In this document: positions 1 to 5,488 of the stretch, in pieces
Numbering within the stretch: position 1 is the first letter of the stretch
How the letters are laid out: each line of letters starts with the position of its first letter
Source: Gammaproteobacteria bacterium
Lineage (GTDB): Bacteria; Pseudomonadota; Gammaproteobacteria; Steroidobacterales; Steroidobacteraceae
Length of the DNA: 5,488 bases
Assembly: GCA_030830595.1 (NCBI GenBank)
Contig: JAURMS010000219.1
Location: 1 to 5,488 of the forward strand
Reading direction: 5' to 3'
Notes under the pieces: model-generated
Seen by the model: the letters and a program-made list of their open reading frames with translations, nothing else
Told to the model about the DNA's origin: nothing
Database searches by the model: none
Position numbers and translations under genes: made by a program

Positions 1-365
1 TCAACATCTCCTCGATCAACGGCCTGTTAGGGCTGGCCAACATGTCGGCCTATGGGGCGGCCAAGGCCGCGCTCATCCACTTCACGCGCTGCGCCGCGAT
101 GGAAGGCGCGCGCGCCAACGTGCGGGTCAATGCCATTGCGCCCGGCGTCATCAACACGCCGGCGACCGCCGCGGGTTTCGCGGGCCCCTACGCGGACTGG
201 GGCAAGAAGATTGCCGCCCAGGTGCCCATGGGACGCTTCGGCGAGGCCGCCGAAGTGGCGGGCGTGGCCTGCTTCCTGGCGAGTGACGACTCGACCTACG
301 TCACTGCCACCTGCCTCTCGGTGGACGGTGGCAAGGCAGCGGAGCTCGTGGTCCCGGCGCCCTGA
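1..365 (+). CDS. Short-chain dehydrogenase/reductase (SDR), C-terminal part, 5' end outside window
   Basis: Partial oxidoreductase of the classical SDR family, read in the frame whose first whole codon is at base 3. The visible 120 codons start inside the catalytic half. NISS carries the catalytic Ser (bases 12-14). The active-site pair YGAAK follows, with Tyr at 51-53 and Lys at 63-65, and the 13-residue Ser-to-Tyr spacing is standard. Next come the RVNAIAPGVINTP segment, which closes over the nicotinamide, and the FLASDDSTYVTATCLSVDGG C-terminal motif. The Rossmann nucleotide-binding half lies upstream of the window, so cofactor preference cannot be read. A downstream in-frame ATG at 42 is not a sensible start, because it would drop the catalytic Ser and the cofactor fold. 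The protein likely oxidises a secondary alcohol or reduces a ketone in the cytoplasm; the substrate is unknown. It lies 40 bases upstream of a second SDR on the same strand, so the two are probably co-transcribed. Confidence 0.93.
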   Translation, partial: NISSINGLLGLANMSAYGAAKAALIHFTRCAAMEGARANVRVNAIAPGVINTPATAAGFAGPYADWGKKIAAQVPMGRFGEAAEVAGVACFLASDDSTYVTATCLSVDGGKAAELVVPAP

Positions 366-393
366 GCGGTCATTCATCAAGTAAGAACAGCAA

Positions 394-400
394 AGAGGAA
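394..400 (+). promoter_or_regulatory. Ribosome binding site for the SDR at 406
   Basis: The purine-rich AGAGGAA matches the Shine-Dalgarno consensus around GAGG. Seven bases separate GAGG from the ATG at 406. It sits in a short A-rich spacer (366-405) that stands out from the GC-rich coding sequence, and it supports 406 as the true start. I saw no convincing promoter or terminator in this 40-base gap. Confidence 0.75.
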
Positions 401-405
401 AGAAC

Positions 406-1233
406 ATGTCACTCACTGGCAAGGCAGCACTGGTCACCGGCGGTGGGCAAGGGATCGGCAAGGCCTGCGCCGCGGCCCTGGCGGCGGCAGGCGCGCGGGT
501 GGCGGTGTTCGACCTCAAGCAGGAATCCGCGGAGGCGGCCGTGGCCTCGCTGCCCGATCCCTCCCGCCACCTCGCGCTGTCTGGCAACGTCGCCGACAGC
601 TCAGCGGTGAAAGCTGCCTTCGCCAAGGCCGTCGAGTCCTTCGGTCGCCTGGACGTGCTGGTCAACAACGCGGGCACCGGGACCGGCCCCAACGACGGCA
701 GCGCCAAAATGTATGAGCTGATGGCTGCACGCAATGCGGAGATGGCGCGTGGCGAGACGCCGAGCACGCACGTCGAGCAGGCCGTGTTCATGGAAGACGA
801 AGGCTGGCGGGCAGTGATGGCGGTTAACCTCGACGGCGCCTTCTACTGCACCCGCGAGGCACTGCGCATCATGGCGGCCCACGACATCCGCGGCTCGATC
901 ATCAACATCGCCTCCACGGCCGTGCAGTCGGGCGAGGGCCCCGTGCACTACGTCACCAGCAAGGCCGCGCTGATCGGCATGACCCGCGCGCTCGCCCGCG
1001 AGGTCGCCTCGCGCGGCATACGTATCAACGCCGTGGCCCCGGGCCCTACCGATACGCCAATGATGCGCTCCATCCCCGAGGAGTGGATCACCAGCCTGGA
1101 AAAGGCGATTCCGCTCGGGCGCCTGGCACGGCCGGAGGAAGTCGCCGCCGCCGTGCGCTTCCTGGCGAGCGACGAGGCTTCCTACGTCACCGGCAGCGTG
1201 CTGGTGGCCAATGGCGGTTCCTATTTCTTCTGA
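406..1233 (+). CDS. SDR family oxidoreductase, probably NAD(H)-dependent, with extended insert
   Basis: Complete 275-residue classical SDR, a little longer than the usual 250. The glycine-rich TGGGQGIG lies at residues 11-18. Asp36 sits at the end of the second strand (VFDLK), which in this family favours NAD(H) over NADP(H). NNAG is at 87-90, and the catalytic tetrad reads Asn141, Ser170, Tyr182 and Lys186 (YVTSK). NAVAPGPTDTP follows, and the protein ends VTGSVLVANGGSYFF. About 29 extra residues lie between NNAG and Asn141 (roughly 94-133), a Met/Ala/Glu-rich stretch absent from ordinary SDRs and likely to sit near the substrate mouth. The start is fixed by a good ribosome site and by the MSLTGKAALVTGG opening. 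Expected role: cytoplasmic alcohol/ketone interconversion of an unknown substrate. It lies between another SDR and a TonB receptor, which suggests a step in degradation of an imported compound. The family is certain, the cofactor likely, the substrate unknown. Homologues are often labelled 3-oxoacyl-ACP reductase, which is not supported here. Confidence 0.95.
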   Translation: MSLTGKAALVTGGGQGIGKACAAALAAAGARVAVFDLKQESAEAAVASLPDPSRHLALSGNVADSSAVKAAFAKAVESFGRLDVLVNNAGTGTGPNDGSAKMYELMAARNAEMARGETPSTHVEQAVFMEDEGWRAVMAVNLDGAFYCTREALRIMAAHDIRGSIINIASTAVQSGEGPVHYVTSKAALIGMTRALAREVASRGIRINAVAPGPTDTPMMRSIPEEWITSLEKAIPLGRLARPEEVAAAVRFLASDEASYVTGSVLVANGGSYFF

Positions 1234-1250
1234 AAAATTTCTTCTGAACG
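1223..1250 (+). repeat. 14-base imperfect tandem duplication across the SDR stop codon
   Basis: ATTTCTTCTGAA occurs at 1223-1234 and again at 1237-1248. The two 14-base units (1223-1236 and 1237-1250) match at 12 positions. The first copy contains the last Phe codons and the TGA stop of the upstream SDR. The second lies in the intergenic gap and runs into the receptor's ribosome binding site. The duplicated TGA is shifted by 14 bases, so it is not an in-frame backup stop. It looks like a replication-slippage duplication that set the spacing between the two genes. Confidence 0.7.
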
Positions 1251-1254
1251 GAGG
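1250..1254 (+). promoter_or_regulatory. Ribosome binding site for the TonB-dependent receptor
   Basis: A perfect GGAGG core lies six bases before the ATG at 1261 and nine before the second ATG at 1264, so either Met could be used. It is the strongest Shine-Dalgarno sequence in the window, which fits a receptor gene that can be translated independently of the SDR upstream. Confidence 0.8.
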
Positions 1255-1260
1255 TGGAAG

Positions 1261-3528
1261 ATGATGCCTGCAAGGACTTTGGCTAGGCGCTCACTGGTCG
1301 CGCTTGGCGTCGCGCTCATCCTGCAACCGGCCGCCGAGGCGCAGCAGGAAGGTTTCGCGCTCGAGGAAATCGTGGTCACGGCGCAGAAGCGCGAGCAGCG
1401 CCTCATCGACGTGCCGATTGCGCTCACGGCACTGTCGGGCGACGCGCTGGACCGTCGCGGCATCACCGACGTGCAGGGCCTGGAAGGCTTCACCCCCAAC
1501 CTGCAGATCAGCCCCACGCCCGGTAACAGCACGGCGGCACAAATCGCCATCCGCGGCGGCGTAACGGCCAATCCGGCGCTCACCTGGGAGCCCGCAGTGG
1601 GCATCTATGTGGACGGGGTCTACATCGGCAAGACCCAGGGCGCGCTGTTCGACCTGATCGAGATCGAGCAGGTCGAGGTGCTGCGCGGTCCGCAGGGCAC
1701 CCTGTGGGGCCGCAACACCCTGGCCGGGGCCTTCAACATCGTGACCCGCGCACCGAGCGGCGAAGCGGGCGTCAGCGCCACGCTCAATGCCGGCAACTAT
1801 TCCGCCTTCGGCGGCAAGGTCTCCATCGACTTCCCGAAGCTCGGTGAGGCGAAGATCAACCTCGCCCTCGGTGTGCAGAACCGCGATGGCTGGATACAGA
1901 ACAAGGCAGGCAACGTGCCGACCCCGCCGGGGCGCGAGGCCTCCACTCGCGAACTCAACGACCTCGACAGCAAGAGCGCGCGGCTCGCGATCGACCTGCC
2001 CATTGGCGAGGCCCTGCTGCTGTCCTACCGCGGCGACTACAACGACATCGACCAGAACGCCTCGCACTCGCAGCTGTATCGATCCTTCCTGCCCTTCCTT
2101 GAGCCCTACGTGTCTCGGAACCGCGATGAAAAAGCCACCGTCGATGGTCCGTCCTTCGAACGCTCGGAGACGCTCGGCCACTCGCTCACCCTGCAGTGGG
2201 AGGCCAGCGAGACCGACGCCCTGCGGGTGATTGCGGCCCAGCGGGAGCTGACCTGGGAGGACGGCCTGGACCTCGATGGTTCGCCGCTCAACATCGCCCA
2301 CACCCAGCGCCTGTCCGACTATGACTCGCTGTCCCTGGAGCTGCAGTGGGTGGGTTCGCGGGGTCCCCTGTCCTACGTGGGCGGCCTGTACTACTTCGAG
2401 GACGATGGCTACACGGACAACCCGCAGGAATTCTTCCAGGAATTCGGCCCGGGGGTCGGGGTGGCCTTCAAGTCGCAGTACGGCTTCACCACCGAGGCCT
2501 TCGCCGCCTATGGCCAGGTCGACTACGCCATCAACGACCAGTGGTCCGTAACCGGCGGACTGCGTTACACCAGCGAGGACAAGACCATTGCCCGCTGCGC
2601 GGGCCTGGTCGGGATCTTCGACTACGTGCCATGCATTACGCGGGCGAAAACCGACTTCAGCGACACCACGCCGCTAGCAATCCTGACCTGGTCCCCACGC
2701 GACAGTTTCTCCGCCTACCTGAAGTACGCCGAAGGCTTCAAGAGCGGCGGCTTCAATGGCGAGGCGGGCGATCCCTCGAATTCCATCCCAGTCAACATTG
2801 AGCAGGTGCAGACACCGTACCTGCCGGAGAACGTCAAGCTGGCGGAACTGGGAGCCAAGTGGCTGTTCGCCGACAACCGCGGCTATGCCAACGTCGCCGT
2901 CTTCGACAACACCTCCGAGAACATGCAGCTGTCGATCTTCGAGGCGGAAGGTGCCGCCAACTCCTCGATCAAGAATGCCGGCGAGGCCAGCGTGCAGGGG
3001 CTCGAGGTCGAGCTCGGCTGGCAGTCGGAGCAGGGCACCCGGCTGCAGTTCGCGCTGGGCATGATGGATGGCGAGTTCGATCGCTATGTGGACGGCGGTG
3101 TGGATGTGGCCTTCAACCGCGCCCTCACCCACCTGCCCGAGACTACCCTGTCCGCAACGCTGGATGCCGCGCTCGGCACCCTGTTCGGCGGCGAGGCGCG
3201 GTTGCTGGTGGACGTCTCCCACATTGCCGATTACACGCTGTATGCCTATCCGATCAAGGTGCTGCCGGAGCAGGATCCCACCTCGGTGAACTCGGCACTG
3301 GCCAACGACACGCGGGTGCCGAGCCACACGCTGGTCAACGCCCGCCTGTCGCTGGACGGCCTGGACATCGGCGGCACGACTGTGGGCATCGCGCTGTGGT
3401 CGAAGAACCTCACTGACGAAAAATACATCCAGAACATGATCGACTTCGGTCCGGGCTTCGGGAGCCTGACCCAGGTGTACTTCGGCATGCCGCGCACCTG
3501 GGGCATCGAGCTGACCGGCCGCTGGTAA
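1261..3528 (+). CDS. TonB-dependent outer-membrane receptor
   Basis: Complete 755-residue receptor that would import a substrate across the outer membrane using energy from TonB-ExbB-ExbD. Residues 1-27 form a signal peptide: basic ARTLARR, a hydrophobic core, then AEA before QQ as a likely cleavage site. The TonB box EEIVVTAQKRE lies at about 35-45. The plug domain spans roughly 48-165, with IRGG at 97-100, VGIYVDGVYIG at 113-123 and the hallmark VEVLRGPQGTLWGRNT at 138-153. The remainder is the beta barrel, ending NLTDEKY...IDFG...PRTWGIELTGRW; the final Trp fills the C-terminal aromatic position used in barrel assembly (Phe is commoner). The only two cysteines, Cys446 and Cys458, flank a short segment likely to be a loop. 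No N-terminal FecA-type signalling domain is present, so it is not a transducer. Enzyme neighbours rather than siderophore genes suggest uptake of a carbon source, perhaps steroid- or terpenoid-like; the ligand is inference. The family is certain. Confidence 0.96.
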   Translation: MMPARTLARRSLVALGVALILQPAAEAQQEGFALEEIVVTAQKREQRLIDVPIALTALSGDALDRRGITDVQGLEGFTPNLQISPTPGNSTAAQIAIRGGVTANPALTWEPAVGIYVDGVYIGKTQGALFDLIEIEQVEVLRGPQGTLWGRNTLAGAFNIVTRAPSGEAGVSATLNAGNYSAFGGKVSIDFPKLGEAKINLALGVQNRDGWIQNKAGNVPTPPGREASTRELNDLDSKSARLAIDLPIGEALLLSYRGDYNDIDQNASHSQLYRSFLPFLEPYVSRNRDEKATVDGPSFERSETLGHSLTLQWEASETDALRVIAAQRELTWEDGLDLDGSPLNIAHTQRLSDYDSLSLELQWVGSRGPLSYVGGLYYFEDDGYTDNPQEFFQEFGPGVGVAFKSQYGFTTEAFAAYGQVDYAINDQWSVTGGLRYTSEDKTIARCAGLVGIFDYVPCITRAKTDFSDTTPLAILTWSPRDSFSAYLKYAEGFKSGGFNGEAGDPSNSIPVNIEQVQTPYLPENVKLAELGAKWLFADNRGYANVAVFDNTSENMQLSIFEAEGAANSSIKNAGEASVQGLEVELGWQSEQGTRLQFALGMMDGEFDRYVDGGVDVAFNRALTHLPETTLSATLDAALGTLFGGEARLLVDVSHIADYTLYAYPIKVLPEQDPTSVNSALANDTRVPSHTLVNARLSLDGLDIGGTTVGIALWSKNLTDEKYIQNMIDFGPGFGSLTQVYFGMPRTWGIELTGRW

Positions 3529-3534
3529 TCACGC

Positions 3535-4308
3535 ATGGACCTGAGTGGGCATTTCAGGCTGGACGGCAAGGTGGCGCTGGTCACCGGCGCCGGTCGCGGC
3601 ATCGGGCGGGCGATCGCGCTCAGTCTCGCTGCTGCCGGCGCGGACGTGGGGCTGGTGGCGCGGACCGCGACCGACCTGGAGGCGGTGGCCGAGGAGGCCT
3701 CGCGCCTGGGCCGCCGCGCCGCCGTCCTGCCCTGCGACCTCGCCGATCGCGACGCGCTGGAGGGCCTGGTTCCGCGCTGCGTCGAATCACTGGGGCGGCT
3801 CGACGTCCTGGTGAACAATGCCGGTGGCGCCGGGCCCAATGATCCGCTGCGCACCACGCCGGCCCAGTTCATGCAGGCCCTCGAGTGGAACATCCTGCCT
3901 GCCTACGCGCTGACCCGTGCAGCAGTACCTCATCTGCGCACGGTTGGCACCGGCAGCGTCATCAACATCACCTCGGCCGCGGCGCGCTACGCCCAGCGCA
4001 GTTTCTCCAGCTACGGCACGGCCAAGGCAGCGTTGACCCAGCTCACCCGCCTGCTGGCCCAGGATTTCGCGCCTGCAATCCGGGTGAATGCCATCGCGCC
4101 GGGACCGGTGGTGACCGACGCGCTGGCTAAATTCCTGACGCCCGAGGTGACCCGTGCGATGGAGTCGCGCACGCCGCTTGCACGTCTCGGGACCGTGGAA
4201 GACATTGCCGCCGCCGCGTTGTACCTGGCCTCACCTGCCTCCTCCTGGATGACCGGCAAGGTCCTCGAACTCGACGGCGGCGCAGAGGCGACGGTCTGGC
4301 CCCTGTGA
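3535..4308 (+). CDS. SDR family oxidoreductase resembling 7-alpha-hydroxysteroid dehydrogenase, probably NADP(H)-type
   Basis: Complete 257-residue classical SDR. RLDGKVALVTGAGRGIG places TGAGRGIG at 17-24. Asp68 lies in the CDLAD adenine pocket, NNAG is at 94-97, and the tetrad is Asn119, Ser147, Tyr160 and Lys164 (YGTAK). From memory it is strikingly like E. coli HdhA (7-alpha-hydroxysteroid dehydrogenase). Shared features are the RLDGK opening, NNAGG.GP after the fourth strand, ITS at the catalytic Ser, VNAIAPG..VTDAL, LTPE and RLG...DIA.AALYL.SPASSW. The tetrad Ser, Tyr and Lys are offset by one residue from HdhA. HdhA's NAD-binding Asp42 is Ala here, followed by Arg43, the usual NADP(H) signature and similar to clostridial NADP-type enzymes. 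The gene starts six bases after the receptor stop with no clear Shine-Dalgarno sequence, so translation is probably coupled. Role: keto/hydroxy interconversion in the cytoplasm. A steroid substrate is possible but unproven, since HdhA-like SDRs act on many alcohols. It overlaps the ene-reductase gene by four bases. Confidence 0.94.
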   Translation: MDLSGHFRLDGKVALVTGAGRGIGRAIALSLAAAGADVGLVARTATDLEAVAEEASRLGRRAAVLPCDLADRDALEGLVPRCVESLGRLDVLVNNAGGAGPNDPLRTTPAQFMQALEWNILPAYALTRAAVPHLRTVGTGSVINITSAAARYAQRSFSSYGTAKAALTQLTRLLAQDFAPAIRVNAIAPGPVVTDALAKFLTPEVTRAMESRTPLARLGTVEDIAAAALYLASPASSWMTGKVLELDGGAEATVWPL

Positions 4309-5384
4309 CCGGCGGGCCAAACCCGCTGCTGTCGCCGATCCGTCTCGGCGACATCGACTGCCAGAACCGGGTGGTGATGGCGCCCATGACCCGCAGCCGC
4401 GCCGGCGACGGCGACTGCCCGACCGAACTGCATGTCGAGTATTACTCCCAGCGCGCCAGTGCAGGCCTGATCGTCACCGAGGGCGTGCAGCCCTCCATCG
4501 ACGGCAAGGGCTACGCGCGCACGCCCGGGCTGCACGAGCCGGCGCAAGTGCGGGCCTGGAGCCGGGTGACGGACGCCGTGCACGCGCGCGGTGGACGCAT
4601 CGTGGCTCAGTTGATGCACGCGGGACGCGTCGGCAGTCATTACAACAAGCGACCCGGCGCGCGTACCGTGGCACCGAGCGCCGTACGGGCCGACGTGTCC
4701 TTATGGACTGACGCAGCCGGCATGCAGCCCTGCGATGAACCGGAGGCGCTTTCCCTGGCGAACATCGCCGCGGTCATCGAGGACTACGCGCAGGCCGCTC
4801 GGCTGGCTCGCGAGGCGGGCTTCGACGGCGTGGAGCTGCACTGCACCAGCGGCTACCTGCCGATGCAGTTCCTGGCCTCCAACACCAACCGGCGCAGCGA
4901 TGGTTACGGCGGTTCCGCACAGGGCAGGGCTCGCTTCGTCGTCGAGGTATTGGAAGCGCTGGTGGCCGCCATCGGTGCGGGCAGGGTCGGCTTTCGGATC
5001 TGCCCGGGCAACCCCTTCAACGGAGTGGTCGACGAGAATCCCCTGGAGACTTACCAGACCCTGCTGGGGGCGACGCGTCCGCTGGGCTGTGCCTACCTGC
5101 ACGTCATCGCCTCGCCGGTCGCGGATCTCGACGCCTTTGCCCTCGCCCGCGCCCATCACCCGGGCAGGCTGATCGTGAACGACGGCTTCGATCCACAGTC
5201 TGCCGCAGCGGCGGTGCAGGCCGGGCGCGGCGACGCAGTCTCTTTCGGGCGTCACTACATCGCCAATCCAGATCTCGTGGAGCGCATTGCCTCGGGCGCG
5301 CCGCTGGCCAGTTTCAATCGCAAGACGCTCTATACGCCTGGGGCCGCAGGCTATACCGACTATCCAGCGTGGGTCCCTGCCTGA
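4305..5384 (+). CDS. Old yellow enzyme family FMN-dependent ene-reductase (NADH:flavin oxidoreductase)
   Basis: Complete 359-residue TIM-barrel flavoenzyme, the usual length for old yellow enzymes such as NemA and PETN reductase. These enzymes reduce C=C bonds conjugated to a carbonyl or nitro group, taking electrons from NAD(P)H through FMN. Visible landmarks are NRVVMAPMTRSRA (21-33; Thr29 tunes the flavin), GKGYARTPGL (67-76), QLMHAGR (Gln102), the substrate motif H179-C-T-S182-G-Y184, NRRSDGYGGS (195-204), FRICP with Arg231, SFGRHYIANPDL (flavin-phosphate region) and the C-terminal GAAGYTDYP. The active-site pair is His179/Ser182 instead of the usual His/Asn or His/His, while the proton-donor Tyr184 is kept. 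Translation starts at GTG in a GTGA overlap with the upstream SDR stop and lacks a ribosome site of its own, so it is probably coupled. The next ATG (residue 25) lies inside the core fold and is excluded. Beside SDRs and a receptor it likely saturates an enone intermediate in catabolism. Family certain; substrate unknown. Confidence 0.95.
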   Translation: MTGGPNPLLSPIRLGDIDCQNRVVMAPMTRSRAGDGDCPTELHVEYYSQRASAGLIVTEGVQPSIDGKGYARTPGLHEPAQVRAWSRVTDAVHARGGRIVAQLMHAGRVGSHYNKRPGARTVAPSAVRADVSLWTDAAGMQPCDEPEALSLANIAAVIEDYAQAARLAREAGFDGVELHCTSGYLPMQFLASNTNRRSDGYGGSAQGRARFVVEVLEALVAAIGAGRVGFRICPGNPFNGVVDENPLETYQTLLGATRPLGCAYLHVIASPVADLDAFALARAHHPGRLIVNDGFDPQSAAAAVQAGRGDAVSFGRHYIANPDLVERIASGAPLASFNRKTLYTPGAAGYTDYPAWVPA

Positions 5385-5488
5385 GAAGCTGGCTGCCATC
5401 ATCCTGCCTGGTACTGGCCGCCTGGCTGACGGTGGCTTTGCCCGCCCCTGCAGAGATGGCCCAATCGGCATGGCTGCAACCGGAACGA
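5369..5488 (+). CDS. N-terminus of a probable exported protein, 3' end outside window
   Basis: An open frame with no stop runs from a GTG at 5369 to the window edge, 40 codons. Its translation has the shape of a signal peptide: a short N-terminal part with one Arg (VGPCLRSW), a hydrophobic run SCLVLAAWLTVALP at about residues 12-25, then PAPAEMAQ, where cleavage after APA or MAQ is plausible, followed by a polar stretch. The start overlaps the last 16 bases of the ene-reductase gene, in keeping with the tight packing here. There is no clear Shine-Dalgarno sequence and the frame stays open upstream, so the exact start is uncertain. The ATG at 5456 would come after the hydrophobic segment. The protein's function cannot be judged from this fragment. 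If real, it adds a periplasmic or secreted member to the operon. Confidence 0.5.
   Translation, partial: MGPCLRSWLPSSCLVLAAWLTVALPAPAEMAQSAWLQPER

Noticed and set aside
42..365. A complete small gene starting at the ATG at 42
   Set aside because: The frame is open to the window edge and the upstream codons encode the catalytic NISS motif, so this is an internal Met of a truncated SDR.
366..405. Possible promoter or terminator in the A-rich gap between the first two SDRs
   Set aside because: No spaced -35/-10 pair and no hairpin with a T-run could be found. The A-richness is explained by the ribosome binding site region.
27..791. Long open frame on the minus strand, 254 codons
   Set aside because: It lies antisense to two well-supported SDR genes, and its product is low-complexity Ala/Arg/Ser without recognisable motifs. 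It is a shadow of high-GC codon use.
1291..2301. Long minus-strand open frame (336 codons) opposite the receptor
   Set aside because: The sense frame has a signal peptide, TonB box and plug motifs. The antisense product shows no family motif and has no ribosome site at its start.
2425..2445. Nine-base direct repeat CAGGAATTC separated by three bases
   Set aside because: It lies in frame within the receptor gene and simply encodes a QEF-F-QEF stretch. No sign of a binding site or mobile element.
4310..4328. Seven-pair hairpin (GCGGG/CCCGC core, five-base loop) just after the ene-reductase start codon
   Set aside because: No T-tract follows, so it is not an intrinsic terminator, and short GC stems arise often by chance here. 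It could slightly affect initiation, but nothing supports a regulatory role.
4701..5471. Minus-strand open frame (256 codons) opposite the ene-reductase
   Set aside because: The sense strand has intact old yellow enzyme motifs throughout. The antisense frame is again a GC-driven shadow.

Overview
The window is a compact, high-GC (by eye about two-thirds G+C), single-strand gene block that reads like part of a catabolic operon from a Gram-negative bacterium. A TonB-dependent outer-membrane receptor with a signal peptide proves the Gram-negative envelope. Its style (EEIVVTAQKRE TonB box, a long barrel, a C-terminal NLTDEKY...IDFG...PRTWGIEL region) is the one familiar from environmental gammaproteobacteria and sphingomonads that eat steroids, terpenoids and other hydrophobic compounds. 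The exact taxon cannot be fixed from the sequence alone.

Layout, all on the + strand: (1) bases 1-365, the C-terminal part of a short-chain dehydrogenase/reductase (SDR) cut by the window edge; (2) 406-1233, a complete SDR with an acidic NAD-type cofactor residue and an unusually long insert after NNAG; (3) 1261-3528, a 755-residue TonB-dependent receptor; (4) 3535-4308, a complete SDR resembling 7-alpha-hydroxysteroid dehydrogenase (HdhA) but with an NADP-type cofactor pocket; (5) 4305-5384, an old-yellow-enzyme family FMN ene-reductase that overlaps the preceding stop codon by 4 bases; (6) 5369-5488, the probable start of an exported protein, cut by the right edge. Gaps are 40, 27 and 6 bases, followed by two overlaps. 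No stretch over 300 bases lacks a gene, and I saw no RNA gene, mobile element, CRISPR array or terminator.

Together the genes suggest an uptake-and-oxidoreduction module. The receptor would bring a bulky or scarce substrate through the outer membrane. Two or three SDRs would interconvert hydroxyl and keto groups, with apparently different cofactor preference (NAD for 406-1233, NADP for 3535-4308). The ene-reductase would saturate a C=C bond conjugated to a carbonyl, and an exported protein may add a periplasmic step. A steroid-, bile-acid- or terpenoid-like alicyclic substrate is a reasonable inference, but nothing in the window proves it. The families are well known. The parts most worth a second look are the combination, the HxxS active site of the ene-reductase and the insert in the second SDR.
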